From Prevotella sp. (GTDB lineage: Bacteria; Bacteroidota; Bacteroidia; Bacteroidales; Bacteroidaceae): a stretch of 57,635 nt of DNA. The position numbers and the translations under genes were made by a program. Of the stretch, positions 45,034 to 55,047 are shown piece by piece. The notes below the pieces were generated by a model. The model was not told the DNA's origin, did not search any database, and saw only the letters and a program-made list of their open reading frames with translations. The DNA lies in assembly GCA_017474845.1 (NCBI GenBank), contig JAFVGS010000048.1, positions 1-57,635 of the forward strand, in the 5' to 3' direction. Positions within the stretch are counted from its first letter, which is position 1. Each line of letters starts with the position of its first letter.

Positions 45034-45867
45034 CTACTCTTCTATGTGCGAGAGCGAGTGGACGAACGATGAGAAGAAGTTCGTGACACTCTCCGAGGGA
45101 TAGTATTTGAAATATCGGGCAGAACGTCTGACATGACTAAATGTGGCCGATGAGTTAGTGTTGTGTACGAAGATACCACCGTCTTGCTGGGAAAAATACC
45201 AGTCCTGAGAACGGGTGTCCGTAAACTCGATCAGTTCCTGTGCGATACGGTCTATCCGCTTCTCTTTCCGATTATTTAGGAAGGGGATCTCGTCTTCTGT
45301 AAAACCGAACAATTGGATGAGAAATTCACCAGATAGTTGTGTCATCTGCGTGAGTCTCAGACGTTTTATCCATTTGTTAACATCTTGAAAATCAATCCGT
45401 TGTCTGCTCTTTCGCAGGAATATCCCGAGTTCAGTCAAATGGCGGATGGGCATGCCCTCATTGAACAGATGGCGTACCACGCGGATAAGGATCATCAGCA
45501 GCTGACGGTTGGTCACGTCGGAGTGCTCGTCATCGAGGATATCCTGCAGCCGTTTGTTGAGCAGGGGGTTCGTCAGACGGTCAGGACGCAGGAACTCGTC
45601 TTCTTCATCCTCGTTTTGCTTTCTCTCCTTTGCCCGATAGTCGGCGATGGCCTTCTCCCAATCTTTCTGCTGCTTCTCCGTTAGGTGCAAGAAGAACTGG
45701 TTCTTGTTGCGGATGATGCCGTCGTAGACGTATGGAACGATGTTGTGCATGACGGTCAGCTGATACAGACGTCCCCACTTAAAGGCCGACATAGGTTCTA
45801 AGTCTTCCGTCGTCTGGAAAGCACCGCTCCTCAGGAGCAGAAACAGGTTTCTCTGAACAATATCCAC
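45034..45867 (-). CDS. Hypothetical protein, possibly an NTP_transf_5-like remnant
   Basis: A 277-residue soluble protein with a GTG start. The ends resemble the nucleotidyltransferase family PF14907 as I remember it: an N-terminal helical part (LLLRSGAFQTTEDLEPMSAFKWGRLYQLTVMHNIVPYVYDGI) and, near 150-200, VRHLFNEGMPIRHLTELGIFLRKSRQRIDFQDVNKWIKRL. The middle, where the catalytic GSxxxD-type core would be expected, is missing and replaced by a charged stretch (~80-110). It may be a degenerate or divergent member; function unknown. It is convergent with the lysozyme gene and follows the NhaC-type gene by 24 bp. Confidence 0.45.
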   Translation of the reverse strand: MDIVQRNLFLLLRSGAFQTTEDLEPMSAFKWGRLYQLTVMHNIVPYVYDGIIRNKNQFFLHLTEKQQKDWEKAIADYRAKERKQNEDEEDEFLRPDRLTNPLLNKRLQDILDDEHSDVTNRQLLMILIRVVRHLFNEGMPIRHLTELGIFLRKSRQRIDFQDVNKWIKRLRLTQMTQLSGEFLIQLFGFTEDEIPFLNNRKEKRIDRIAQELIEFTDTRSQDWYFSQQDGGIFVHNTNSSATFSHVRRSARYFKYYPSESVTNFFSSFVHSLSHIEE

Positions 45868-45891
45868 AGGGCTAGTTTTTATTTACAATAT

Positions 45892-47166
45892 TTAAGAGTA
45901 GCGGCGAGGATAGCGCAGCAGGATCGACAGCAGGGCTACGACGCCTAACACGAACGGATAATAGAGGTAGGGGATGATGCTTACCGGACTCAGCGAGGCC
46001 AGTCCTGCGGCGATAAGTATTTGGGCACCGTACGGGAGCATCCCCTGGACGGTACACGAGAACGTGTCGAGGATTGAGGCGCACTTCCTGTTGTCTACGC
46101 CAAAGCGGTCGCCGATCTGTTTGGAGATATCTCCGACGGTCAGGATGGCCACCGTATTGTTGGCCGTACATACATTTACGAGCGACACGAGCACGGCGAT
46201 GCTCAGCTCTGCTCCCCGTTTGTTGCTGACGTGGCGTGTGAGCTGGCGGATGATGAAGTTGATGCCACCCTGCTGTCGGATGAGTTCGAGCATGCCGCCT
46301 GCCATCATCGTCACGATGATTAGTTCGCCCATCGAGAGGATGCCTTCACCCATACTGCCAAACCAACCGTAGAGGTCTATCGAACCTGTGAATATGCCGA
46401 TCACTCCTGTTAACAGGATACCCAGCGTGAGCACGGCCATCACGTTCATGCCGAAGATGGCGGTGATGAGCACGACGAGGTAAGGGATGACCTTCACCCA
46501 TTCCACCTGTGTCATCTTATCAGGTGGAGCCACAAGGTCGCCCATCAACAGATAACAGACGGCCACTAACAGGGCTGCTGGGAAGACGATGAAACTGTTC
46601 ACACGGAACTTGTCGCTCAGCCTACAGCCCTGTGTCTGCGTTGCCATGATGGTCGTGTCGGAGATGAACGAGAGGTTGTCGCCGAAGAACGAGCCGCCTA
46701 CGATGATGGCGGTCATCAGGGCCGGATCCGTATGCGTCTCGATGGCTGCGCCTACAGCGATGGGTACGAGGGCAGCGATGGTACCGACGCTGGTGCCGAT
46801 GGAAATCGACACGAAACAGGCCGCTAAGAACATTCCTGTCAAGATCATTTTGGGAGGTAACAGGGCGAATGTCAGGTTTACCGTGGCGTCGATACAGCCC
46901 ATCGCCTTGGCGGCGTGGGCAAAGGCTCCTGCCAGTATGAAAATCCAGATCATCAGCATCATCTGTTCAGTGGCCGCCCCACGGCTGAAGAGGTTGACCC
47001 TATGTTTCAGAGGCTTTCCTCTGAATGCCGCAATCGCATAGATGCTCGACGCCATGAACGCCACCGTGATGGGTATCTTGTAGAAGTCACCAGCGACAAT
47101 GCTGGTGACTAAATAGAAGGCGATGAACACCATCAACGGCGATAATGCGAACAGCCCTTTCTTCAC
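45892..47166 (-). CDS. NhaC-family sodium/proton antiporter-type carrier
   Basis: A 424-residue membrane protein with about ten to eleven hydrophobic segments. Features typical of the NhaC family are GTSVGTIAALVPIAVG, GGSFFGDNLSFISDTTIMATQ and the late VCTANNTVAILTVG. Members exchange Na+ for H+ or for organic acids (as in malate/lactate carriers). The start is GTG. It follows uxaA in the leftward unit led by the LacI regulator, so carriage of a hexuronate-related acid is possible but unproven. Downstream is the possible NTP_transf_5 remnant. Confidence 0.85.
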   Translation of the reverse strand: MKKGLFALSPLMVFIAFYLVTSIVAGDFYKIPITVAFMASSIYAIAAFRGKPLKHRVNLFSRGAATEQMMLMIWIFILAGAFAHAAKAMGCIDATVNLTFALLPPKMILTGMFLAACFVSISIGTSVGTIAALVPIAVGAAIETHTDPALMTAIIVGGSFFGDNLSFISDTTIMATQTQGCRLSDKFRVNSFIVFPAALLVAVCYLLMGDLVAPPDKMTQVEWVKVIPYLVVLITAIFGMNVMAVLTLGILLTGVIGIFTGSIDLYGWFGSMGEGILSMGELIIVTMMAGGMLELIRQQGGINFIIRQLTRHVSNKRGAELSIAVLVSLVNVCTANNTVAILTVGDISKQIGDRFGVDNRKCASILDTFSCTVQGMLPYGAQILIAAGLASLSPVSIIPYLYYPFVLGVVALLSILLRYPRRYS

Positions 47167-47192
47167 CTTTTTACCCTTTTACCTTTTCACCT

Positions 47193-48686
47193 TTACAAGG
47201 TTACTCCATTCTTGAAGATGGAGATTTCGCGATAGTCATTGGCCTCGTTGCGGGCCTGTTCGCCACTGGCGACGGCCAGCACCTTGTCGATGAACTCAGG
47301 CACAAGCTCCTGCATGGTACGGCCTTCGATAAGCTGACCTGCCGAGAAGTCGATCCAGTTCTGTTTGCGGCGTGCAAGGTCGGGATTGGTTGCGATCTTC
47401 ATCGTGGGCACGAACGTGCCGAAGGGCGTGCCGCGTCCCGTGGTGAAGAGCACGATATGACAACCGCATGAGGCGAGGGCAGTAGCCGCCACAAGGTCGT
47501 TGCCAGGAGCGGAGAGCAGATTCAGACCCGTGTTCTGCAGACGGTCGCCATACTCCATCACACCACTCACAGGGGCCTTACCGCACTTCTGCGTACACCC
47601 GAGCGCCTTATCCTCAAGGGTGGAGATGCCGCCAGCCTTGTTGCCCGGACTGGGATTCTCACCCACAGGCTCGCCATGCGAAAGGAAATACTCTTTGAAG
47701 TTATTGATCATCGAGACCGTTTGGTTGAACAACTCTTCCGTACGGCAGCGGTTCATCAGGATGGTCTCTGCACCAAACATCTCAGGCACTTCTGTCAGTA
47801 CCGAAGTACCGCCCTGAGCCACGAGCCAGTCGGAGAACTCTCCTACGAGCGGGTTGGCCGTGATGCCGGAGAAACCGTCGGAACCGCCACACTTCAGACC
47901 CACGCGGAGCTTGCTCACGGGCACCTCCTCGCGTTTGTCCTGCTTGGCGATGTCGTACAGTTCATGCAGGATGGCCATACCGGCCTCCATCTCATCGTCC
48001 ACCTTCTGGGTGACGAGCAGTTTGATATGGTCCTTGTCATAGTCGCCCAGCATCGCCATGAAGTCGTCAGGCTGATTGTTCTCGCAGCCGAGACTCAGCA
48101 CGAGCACGGCACCGGCATTGGGGTGCAGACAGATGTCGCGCAGCACCTTACGGGTGTTCTCGTGGTCGCCCGAGAGCTGCGAACAGCCGTAGTTGTGATG
48201 CCAGGCGTAGATGGCGTCAACACCCTCCTCATGGGTCTCGCGCTTCAGTTCTTTCACGAGGCGTTCGGCGATGCCATTCACACAGCCGACGGTAGGTACT
48301 ACCCAAATCTCATTGCGCACGCCTACATCACCGTTCTTACGCACATAGCCTTTGAAGGTGCGGTTCTCCTTCTTGATGCTAAGTTCTTCGTTTACAGGTT
48401 TGTACGTGTATTCGAGTGTGCCGGAGAGATTGGTCTTCAGGTTGTTCTCGTTCACCCAGTCGCCAGCCTTCAGATTCTCACGGGCGTGACCGATGGGATA
48501 GCCATATTTGATGATGTCTTCTCCCTTCTTCACATCCTTGATCAGCACTTTGTGTCCTGCTGGTGTGTCCTGACTGACGGTAATCTGCTGACCGTCCACC
48601 TCGATAATCTCACCCTTCATTTTCGCTTGCAGACAGACCACCACGCTATCTGCTGGATTAATCTTTAAATAAGTAGCTTGTTCCAT
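47193..48686 (-). CDS. uxaA: Altronate dehydratase
   Basis: Dehydrates D-altronate to 2-keto-3-deoxygluconate in galacturonate breakdown. The 497-residue protein has the N-terminal SAF domain (~10-90) and the large UxaA/GarD domain: GYVRKNGDVGVRNEIWVVPTVGCVNG, HNYGCSQLSGDHENTRKVL, GLKCGGSDGFSGITANP and CGCHIVLFTTGRGTPFG, with conserved Cys and His for the iron site. It lies between the LacI regulator gene and the carrier gene, and opposite kdgK and the aldolase gene, which complete the pathway. Confidence 0.93.
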   Translation of the reverse strand: MEQATYLKINPADSVVVCLQAKMKGEIIEVDGQQITVSQDTPAGHKVLIKDVKKGEDIIKYGYPIGHARENLKAGDWVNENNLKTNLSGTLEYTYKPVNEELSIKKENRTFKGYVRKNGDVGVRNEIWVVPTVGCVNGIAERLVKELKRETHEEGVDAIYAWHHNYGCSQLSGDHENTRKVLRDICLHPNAGAVLVLSLGCENNQPDDFMAMLGDYDKDHIKLLVTQKVDDEMEAGMAILHELYDIAKQDKREEVPVSKLRVGLKCGGSDGFSGITANPLVGEFSDWLVAQGGTSVLTEVPEMFGAETILMNRCRTEELFNQTVSMINNFKEYFLSHGEPVGENPSPGNKAGGISTLEDKALGCTQKCGKAPVSGVMEYGDRLQNTGLNLLSAPGNDLVAATALASCGCHIVLFTTGRGTPFGTFVPTMKIATNPDLARRKQNWIDFSAGQLIEGRTMQELVPEFIDKVLAVASGEQARNEANDYREISIFKNGVTL

Positions 48687-48721
48687 TTCCTTTTTTATTT
48701 GTTTTAGTAATCAATCTTATA

Positions 48722-49789
48722 TCATATTGCCGTTCTGCGATAGAAGTCCACGTTTTCCTTCGTCAGGATCTCGATGGGCATGTAGTTCACGGGATTCACC
48801 TGACGCTTCATCACGATGGCGTTGAACAGGGCATCGATACTGGCATAGCCCTGCTGGTAGGCGTGCTGGGCGATGAGGAACGAGATGCTGCCGTTGTGGA
48901 TGCACTCTACGTTCTTCGGCACCATGTCATAGCCCATGATCTGGATGTTCCTCCGGTTGGTCTTCTGCAGGAACGACCCCACGAGATGCGCCTTCGAGTT
49001 GAACGTGATGCAGTGGTGCACCTGCGGATGCTCCTTGAAGAACTTCTCCAGAATGCCGTCGTAGTCCTTCTTTTCCTCGTCCAACGGCAGGTCTACCTCA
49101 GTAATCTTGATTTCAGGGAAGTGGTCCACCATATAGTGACGGAAGCCCGTTTCACGGTTAGCCTGCTGCTTCGATCCCACGCGTCCGTCGCGTGTCTGCT
49201 TCATCAGAGCCACCTCCTTCTCCTTATTGGCAATGAGCATCAGCATCTTCGCTGCGAAGTATCCGCTGGCGAACGAGTCCTGTCCGAAAAACGTCAGCGG
49301 CTTCAGGTCGGGCATATACGAGTCGAGCAGCACGTAGGGTATCTGCCGTTCCGTCAACTTCTCCGTGAAACGGGCGGTCTGCTCCAGCGTTGTTGGCACG
49401 ATTACCACACCGTCAATTTTAGCCGAAAAGAACTCACGCACCATCCTGGTGAAGTTGGCGTTGTTGAAACGCTCGTAATACACGAACTTCAGGTTGATGC
49501 CGAAGTCCCTGCGGAAGTCGGTACAGGCCTGCGCACCCTCCTCGATCTCGTCCCAGTAGGCCTCCTGCTCGTGCTTCGGCAGCACCACGTAAAAGTTGTA
49601 GGTCTTGTTGTAGGCGAGGGCAGAGGCGTACATGTTCGGACGATAATCCAGTTCCTCCAGGGCCTTGTTCACTTTGTCGAGTGCCGACTTACTGACGTTC
49701 GGACGCTTGTGCAGCACACGGTCTACCGTTCCCGTCGACACACCTGCACGGGCTGCGATATCCTTGATGGTGATGATCTCTTTTGCCAT
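48722..49789 (-). CDS. LacI-family regulator of hexuronate catabolism
   Basis: A 355-residue regulator. I start at ATG 49789 (MAKEIITIKDIAARAG). Residues 6-55 are the LacI HTH: ITIKDIAARAGVSTGTVDRVLHKRPNVS with the hinge helix region after it. The rest is a periplasmic-binding-protein-like effector domain (NFYVVLPKHEQEAYWDEIEEGA, GVVIVPTT). Gene order (regulator, uxaA, carrier; divergent kdgK and aldolase) suggests that it controls this locus, with a hexuronate intermediate as effector. That is inference. Confidence 0.88.
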   Translation of the reverse strand: MAKEIITIKDIAARAGVSTGTVDRVLHKRPNVSKSALDKVNKALEELDYRPNMYASALAYNKTYNFYVVLPKHEQEAYWDEIEEGAQACTDFRRDFGINLKFVYYERFNNANFTRMVREFFSAKIDGVVIVPTTLEQTARFTEKLTERQIPYVLLDSYMPDLKPLTFFGQDSFASGYFAAKMLMLIANKEKEVALMKQTRDGRVGSKQQANRETGFRHYMVDHFPEIKITEVDLPLDEEKKDYDGILEKFFKEHPQVHHCITFNSKAHLVGSFLQKTNRRNIQIMGYDMVPKNVECIHNGSISFLIAQHAYQQGYASIDALFNAIVMKRQVNPVNYMPIEILTKENVDFYRRTAI

Positions 49790-49817
49790 TTTTATCAAAA
49801 TTGTTCCTAATTGTGTG

Positions 49818-49849
49818 CAAAGGTACGATAATTCCGCGAAATAAACAAA
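49818..49849 (-). promoter_or_regulatory. Promoter of the LacI-uxaA unit
   Basis: Minus strand: TTTG (complement of 49846-49849), 20 nt, TACCTTTG (complement of 49818-49825). Confidence 0.7.
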
Positions 49850-49868
49850 CTAAAAACGAAAATTGTGT

Positions 49869-49898
49869 ACGTAAACGAAATCATGTAATCGTTTCCGT
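49869..49898. promoter_or_regulatory. Candidate LacI-type operator
   Basis: Arms ACGTAAACGA (49869-49878) and TCGTTTCCGT (49889-49898) match as an inverted repeat at nine of ten positions, with a 10-bp centre. It lies between the two divergent promoters, 20 bp from the left -33 box and 28 bp from the right one, as expected for the regulator's own site. Confidence 0.55.
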
Positions 49899-49926
49899 AT
49901 TTTTTTCCTTTAAATCCCTTAAAATA

Positions 49927-49958
49927 TTTGTGTAAGTCAGAAATAGTTGCTAACTTTG
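49927..49958 (+). promoter_or_regulatory. Promoter of kdgK and the aldolase gene
   Basis: TTTG 49927-49930, 20 nt, TAACTTTG 49951-49958, about 55 nt before the kdgK start. Confidence 0.7.
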
Positions 49959-50019
49959 TGGTCGCAAACTGAAAATCAATTTATTTACATATTATAATAA
50001 TTAAAAAAGGAAAAAGAAA

Positions 50020-51042
50020 ATGGCTAAAATCGTAACATTGGGCGAGATCATGCTCCGCCTGTCTCCACAAGGAAACGACCGTTTCATCCAGAGTGAATCA
50101 TTCCGCATCATCCCCGGCGGTGGTGAGGCAAACGTAGCTATCTCGGTGGCTAACTACGGCCACGAGGCTTATTTCGTCAGCAAGCTGCCGAAGCACGAGA
50201 TCGGACAGATTGCCGTCAACGCCCTGCGCCGTTATGGCGTCAACACAGAGTTCATCGCCCGTGGCGGTGACCGTATCGGTCTGTACTATGCCGAGACGGG
50301 TGCCTCGATGCGCCCCTCGAAGGTGATTTACGACCGTGCACACTCATCCATCGCAGAGGCATCCCCCGCAGACTTCGACTTCGACAAGGTGATGGAAGGT
50401 GCATCCTGGTTCCATTGGAGCGGCATCACACCCGCCATCTCTGACAAGGCAGCCGAACTGACGAAGCTGGCCTGTGAGGCAGCCAAGCGTCACGGCGTGA
50501 CCGTCTCTGTTGACCTGAACTTCCGCAAGAAGCTGTGGACCTCAGAGAAGGCCATCAGCATCATGCGCCCGCTTATGAAATATGTGGATGTCTGCATTGG
50601 CAACGAGGAGGACGCAGAGCTCTGTCTCGGCTTCAAGCCCGACGCCGACGTTGAGGGTGGCAAGACCGATGCTGCCGGCTACGAGGGCATCTTCAAGCAG
50701 ATGATGCAGGAGTTTGGCTTCAAGTATGTCGTCTCTACGCTTCGTGAGTCGTTCAGTGCTACGTACAACGGCTGGAAGGCCCTGATCTACGACGGTAAGG
50801 AGTTCTATCAGTCTAAGCGTTATGAGATCAATCCGATCATTGACCGTGTGGGTGGTGGTGACTCGTTCTCCGGCGGTCTGATCCACGGTCTGCTGACAAA
50901 GGCTACCCAGGGCGAGGCTCTCGAGTTCGCCGTGGCAGCTTCTGCCCTGAAGCACACCATCAATGGTGACTTCAATCTCGTATCTGTAGATGAAGTAGAG
51001 AGTCTGGCTGGCGGCAATGCCAGCGGTCGTGTCCAGAGATAG
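50020..51042 (+). CDS. kdgK: 2-keto-3-deoxygluconate kinase (PfkB family)
   Basis: Phosphorylates KDG to KDPG with ATP. The 340-residue protein has the PfkB signatures: [28 protein letters not shown] near residue 30 and the ATP/catalytic motif [16 protein letters not shown] near 275, whose Asp is the general base. The KDG-type assignment rests on context: it is followed after 32 bp by a KDPG aldolase gene and faces uxaA. Confidence 0.9.
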   Translation: MAKIVTLGEIMLRLSPQGNDRFIQSESFRIIPGGGEANVAISVANYGHEAYFVSKLPKHEIGQIAVNALRRYGVNTEFIARGGDRIGLYYAETGASMRPSKVIYDRAHSSIAEASPADFDFDKVMEGASWFHWSGITPAISDKAAELTKLACEAAKRHGVTVSVDLNFRKKLWTSEKAISIMRPLMKYVDVCIGNEEDAELCLGFKPDADVEGGKTDAAGYEGIFKQMMQEFGFKYVVSTLRESFSATYNGWKALIYDGKEFYQSKRYEINPIIDRVGGGDSFSGGLIHGLLTKATQGEALEFAVAASALKHTINGDFNLVSVDEVESLAGGNASGRVQR

Positions 51043-51074
51043 TCCGATATTACATTATTGTTATTTCGATAATT

Positions 51075-51743
51075 ATGGCAAAGTTTGATAAGATAGCTGT
51101 CCTGAAGAAGATCGGTGACACTGGTATGGTGCCCGTCTTCTATCACAAGGACCTCGAGACTTGTAAGAATGTGGTGAAGGCCTGCTACGAGGGTGGCGTC
51201 CGTGCCTTCGAGTTTACCAACCGCGGCGACTTCGCCCACGAGATCTTCGGCGAGCTGGTGAAGTGGGCCGACAAGGAGTGCCCTGAACTGGCATTAGGTG
51301 TCGGTTCTGTGGTCGATGCTCCTACGGCTTCCCTTTACATCCAGCTGGGTGCCTGCTTCGTGGTGGGTCCGTTGTTCAATCCCGACATCGCCCCCGTATG
51401 CAATCGTCGTCTGGTGCCCTACTGCCCGGGTTGTATGACCGTGAGCGAGATCGGTAAGGCCCAGGAGTTGGGTTGCGACCTGACGAAGGTATTCCCCGGC
51501 GACGTGGTAGGTCCGAACATGGTGAAGGGTTTGAAGGCCCCGATGCCCTGGTCGAAGATCATGGTGACCGGCGGCGTGGCTCCAGAGGAGGAGAACCTGA
51601 CGAAGTGGTTCAAGGCCGGTGTGTTCTGCGTCGGCATGGGCTCGAAGCTGTTCCCCTCTGACAAGGTGAAGGCCGGCGACTGGCAGTACGTGACCGACAA
51701 GTGCAAGGAAGCGCTCGGCTACGTGGCCAAGGCCCGCGCATAA
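51075..51743 (+). CDS. eda: KDPG aldolase
   Basis: Splits KDPG into pyruvate and glyceraldehyde 3-phosphate. The 222-residue class I aldolase shows [35 protein letters not shown] (with the conserved Glu), [23 protein letters not shown], and [15 protein letters not shown] with the Schiff-base type lysine environment. Last enzyme of the hexuronate route encoded here. A terminator follows at once. Confidence 0.93.
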   Translation: MAKFDKIAVLKKIGDTGMVPVFYHKDLETCKNVVKACYEGGVRAFEFTNRGDFAHEIFGELVKWADKECPELALGVGSVVDAPTASLYIQLGACFVVGPLFNPDIAPVCNRRLVPYCPGCMTVSEIGKAQELGCDLTKVFPGDVVGPNMVKGLKAPMPWSKIMVTGGVAPEEENLTKWFKAGVFCVGMGSKLFPSDKVKAGDWQYVTDKCKEALGYVAKARA

Positions 51744-51753
51744 TAAACGTCTA

Positions 51754-51781
51754 TCCCCTCTGTCTCAATGGACAGGGGGGA
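51754..51781 (+). terminator. Terminator after the aldolase gene
   Basis: Stem TCCCCTCTGTC (51754-51764) with GACAGGGGGGA (51771-51781, one G-T pair), then TTCTATTCTT. It ends 14 bp before the next start codon, so that gene needs its own promoter or read-through. Confidence 0.65.
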
Positions 51782-51795
51782 TTCTATTCTTACTC

Positions 51796-54700
51796 ATGAA
51801 ATTCTGGCTATTCATCATATCAACCATTCTCATCTCAGCCTGTTCACGCCCAGACCGGGGCGCCGTGGACAAGTTGAATTCCCTCTCTTATGCTTTTCAT
51901 TACCGCAACATCGACTCGGCCCAGGCTTATGCCGTCAGGGCCTATAAACTGAGCGACGGTTACAGCGAGGGTAGGGCGGAGGCAAGTAACAATCAAGCCT
52001 TCGTCAGCATCGTCCGCATGCAGTACGACGATGCTGAGATGCTGCTGGATGAAGTGCTGGAGACGAGCGACAACCAGGTGGAGCGGATGGTGGCCTACGT
52101 GCAGCACATGCGGCTTTGTCAGCGCCGTTCGCGTAATCGTGAGTTCCATGAGTACCGTCAGCTGGCCGACGAGGCATTGAACCGCATCAACGAGGAGCGC
52201 CGTCAGCTCTCGCCCCGACAGCTGCGCCGTCTGCACTATGCCGAGAGCGAGTACGCCATCGTCAACTCCACCTATTATTATTATGTGGGTCTGGAGAAAC
52301 AGTCCATCGAGGCCCTCCACGCTATCAACCCCAACGAGGTGCAGCGCGACACCGCCCAGATGCTCAACTGGTTGTATAACATCGGAGCGGGCGGCATCAT
52401 CACTCAGGGCACGCAGCAGGAAATCAACCAGCAGGAGTTCGACCACCTGATGCGCTGCTTCCTCATCGCCCGGCAGGGCGACTACCCCTTCTTCGCCGCC
52501 AACGCCCTCGAGGCCCTCTCCGAGCACCTGATGGACCCAGACTACCGCCGTCAGCTGCTCGCAGACAACCTGCCCGCGATGAAGTTCATCAATCCCGAGG
52601 ACGTCGACGAGGATATGCTCTCGGGATGGCTCGCTGAGAACGCGCTCGCCATCTTCGAACAGTATGGCGATATCTACCAGATTGCCGGTGCCTACCGAAC
52701 CCTCGCCTCTTGCTACAGACAGATCGGCGACTACGAATCGGCACTCTACAACCTCGAACAGGCGCTCTCCGACTCACTCATCTATCAGGCTCCCGACCTC
52801 GTGGCGTCTATCCGTGAACAGCTCAGTGTGGCCTATGCCGCCATCGACGACAAGCAGCAGAGCGACTACAACCGCAACCTCTACCTCGACCTCCAGGAGA
52901 CTACCCGACAGGACCGTCAGCTTGAGGCTCGCGCCATACAGTATGAGAAGACCGCCGGGCAGCTGAACCTCATGCTGGGTGCCGTCGTCATCGCCATCAT
53001 CCTGTTGCTCTTCTCGCTTTGGCTCTTCAACCACATGAACCGCCGCAAGCGCCGTGAGGACATCCCCGACGACCTCTTCGAACAGAAGCGCGAACAGCTG
53101 GCCGTACAGCGCCTGCGGGTGGAGAACGGCGAACGCCTCAGCCTCGAACAGCGGGCGAAGATCTCGCTCGTCAACAGCATCACGCCCTTCATCGACCGCA
53201 TCATACATGAAGTAGGCGAGAAGGCGAGAAGGCGAGAAGGAGTAAGGAGTGAGGAGACGATGGACTACGTCCGCGAGCTGACCGACCAGATCAATGACTA
53301 CAACGAGGTGCTCACCTACTGGATACAGCTGCGTCAGGGAGACCTCAGCCTTCATATCGAGAGTTTCCCCCTGCAGTCGCTCTTCGACCTGCTGGGGCGC
53401 GGACGCACGTCATTCCAGATGAAGGGCGTCGACCTCGAGGTGCAGCCCACGGAAACCGTGGTCAAGGCCGACAAGGTGCTCACCCTCTTCATGCTCAACA
53501 CGCTGGCCGACAATGCTCGTAAGTTCACGCCCAAGGACGGCCGCGTCACCGTCTCTGCACGCGACCTCGACGACCGTGTAGAGATTGCCGTCGAAGACAC
53601 CGGCCAGGGCATGACGCAAGACCAGCTCGACCATCTCTTCGACCATAAGATAGAGGGCGGTCACGGCTTTGGCCTTCTCAACTGCAAGGGCATCATCGAG
53701 AAGTACCGCAAGGTCAGCCAGATCTTCTCCGTCTGTTCGATGGGCGCCACCAGCACCCTCGGCCGTGGCAGCCGCATCAGCTTCACCCTCCCCAAGGGAA
53801 TCATACGACTGTTGGTCGCTTTATTTCTTTTAGTCGCTTCGCTTGGTAATAGCTCTTACGCGAGGGGGACGCTTGCTACCGAAGGGACCCGGGAATTAGT
53901 AAAGGCCGAGGCTTTCGCCGACTCCGCCTATTTCTCCAATATCAACGGCACCTACGAGCGCACGCTCTTCTTTGCTGACTCCTGCCGCTACTATCTCAAC
54001 GCCCACTACCGCCAGCTGCACCCCCACGGCCGTTACCTCATGCGCCAGATGGGCAATCCCTCGCTGTTGGCCCCGGAGATCAAATGGTTCCACGACAGCC
54101 TGAAGACCAACTACCAGGTCATCCTCGACATCCGCAACGAGAGCGCCGTCGCAGCCCTCGCTCTCCACCAGTGGCAGCTCTACAGCTACAACAACCGCAT
54201 CTACACCCAGCTCTTCAAGGAGCTGTCGGCCGACAACACTCTCGGCGACTACTGCCGCACGATGCAGCAGTCGCAGACCAACAAGACCATCGCCGTCATC
54301 CTGCTCGTGCTCCTCTTGCTCGCCATCGTGCCAGCCTACTATCTGCTCTACTACCGCCACCGCCTCTACGACCGTTTCCTGCGCGAACAGCAGCGGCAGA
54401 ACAGCCTCGAGATGCTCGATGACGACATCCGCAAGGCAGAACTCGAAGACGGCAACCTGCACGTGTCGAACGCCGTGCTCGACAACTGCCTCTCCGCCCT
54501 GAAGCATGAGACAATGTACTATCCCTCGCGCATCCGTCAGCTGCTCGACGCCGGTGATGTGGAGGCCCTGGGCGAGGTCACCCGCTACTACCGCGAGCTC
54601 TACGGCGTGCTCAGCCGTCAGGCCATGCGACAGGTGGAGCGCGCCACGCTCCATCTCAAGCCCCTCGAGGGCGGCGTGCTGGGTGACGAGACGCTCATCC

Positions 54701-55020
54701 GCTACCTCTACGAGATCCTGCGCCGCCAGAACGGCCAGCAGCGACTCGACAAGCAGTTCACGCCCCGCGACGACCGTTACGTCGAGGTGCGCATCCCCAT
54801 GCCGCAGCTCCGGCTCACCCCTGAGCAGGCTGCCGATCTCTTCACGCCTTCCAAGGCGCACATCCCCTTCCTGCTCTGCCGTCAGATCGTCAGGGACCAC
54901 GGTGAGGCCACCAACCGTCGCGGCTGCGGCATCTTCGCCGAGCTCGCCGATGCCGTGACCACCATCGTCATCACCCTCCCAGCCGCTCCATACAGAGATG
55001 ATAATAAGAAACGAATTTGA
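51796..55020 (+). CDS. Double sensor histidine kinase-like lipoprotein (DUF5112/DUF5113-like)
   Basis: A 1074-residue protein. The N-terminus is a lipoprotein signal (ILISACSRP). Residues ~30-370 are helical TPR-like repeats. TM1 is ~390-413. A cytoplasmic kinase half follows: H-box-like IIHEVG near 470, N box NTLADNARKF, G1 DTGQGM and G2 GHGFGL (to ~665). TM2 is ~668-690, then a second extracytoplasmic part, TM3 ~830-853, and a second cytoplasmic half with an H-box-like LKHETMYYPSRI near 900 but no G1/G2 boxes. I recall Prevotella annotations naming such regions DUF5112 and DUF5113. The response regulator gene follows after about 27 bp. It could be a fusion of two once separate sensors. Confidence 0.75.
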   Translation: MKFWLFIISTILISACSRPDRGAVDKLNSLSYAFHYRNIDSAQAYAVRAYKLSDGYSEGRAEASNNQAFVSIVRMQYDDAEMLLDEVLETSDNQVERMVAYVQHMRLCQRRSRNREFHEYRQLADEALNRINEERRQLSPRQLRRLHYAESEYAIVNSTYYYYVGLEKQSIEALHAINPNEVQRDTAQMLNWLYNIGAGGIITQGTQQEINQQEFDHLMRCFLIARQGDYPFFAANALEALSEHLMDPDYRRQLLADNLPAMKFINPEDVDEDMLSGWLAENALAIFEQYGDIYQIAGAYRTLASCYRQIGDYESALYNLEQALSDSLIYQAPDLVASIREQLSVAYAAIDDKQQSDYNRNLYLDLQETTRQDRQLEARAIQYEKTAGQLNLMLGAVVIAIILLLFSLWLFNHMNRRKRREDIPDDLFEQKREQLAVQRLRVENGERLSLEQRAKISLVNSITPFIDRIIHEVGEKARRREGVRSEETMDYVRELTDQINDYNEVLTYWIQLRQGDLSLHIESFPLQSLFDLLGRGRTSFQMKGVDLEVQPTETVVKADKVLTLFMLNTLADNARKFTPKDGRVTVSARDLDDRVEIAVEDTGQGMTQDQLDHLFDHKIEGGHGFGLLNCKGIIEKYRKVSQIFSVCSMGATSTLGRGSRISFTLPKGIIRLLVALFLLVASLGNSSYARGTLATEGTRELVKAEAFADSAYFSNINGTYERTLFFADSCRYYLNAHYRQLHPHGRYLMRQMGNPSLLAPEIKWFHDSLKTNYQVILDIRNESAVAALALHQWQLYSYNNRIYTQLFKELSADNTLGDYCRTMQQSQTNKTIAVILLVLLLLAIVPAYYLLYYRHRLYDRFLREQQRQNSLEMLDDDIRKAELEDGNLHVSNAVLDNCLSALKHETMYYPSRIRQLLDAGDVEALGEVTRYYRELYGVLSRQAMRQVERATLHLKPLEGGVLGDETLIRYLYEILRRQNGQQRLDKQFTPRDDRYVEVRIPMPQLRLTPEQAADLFTPSKAHIPFLLCRQIVRDHGEATNRRGCGIFAELADAVTTIVITLPAAPYRDDNKKRI

Positions 55021-55047
55021 ATAATATGCATAATTTTGTCCACGAAT

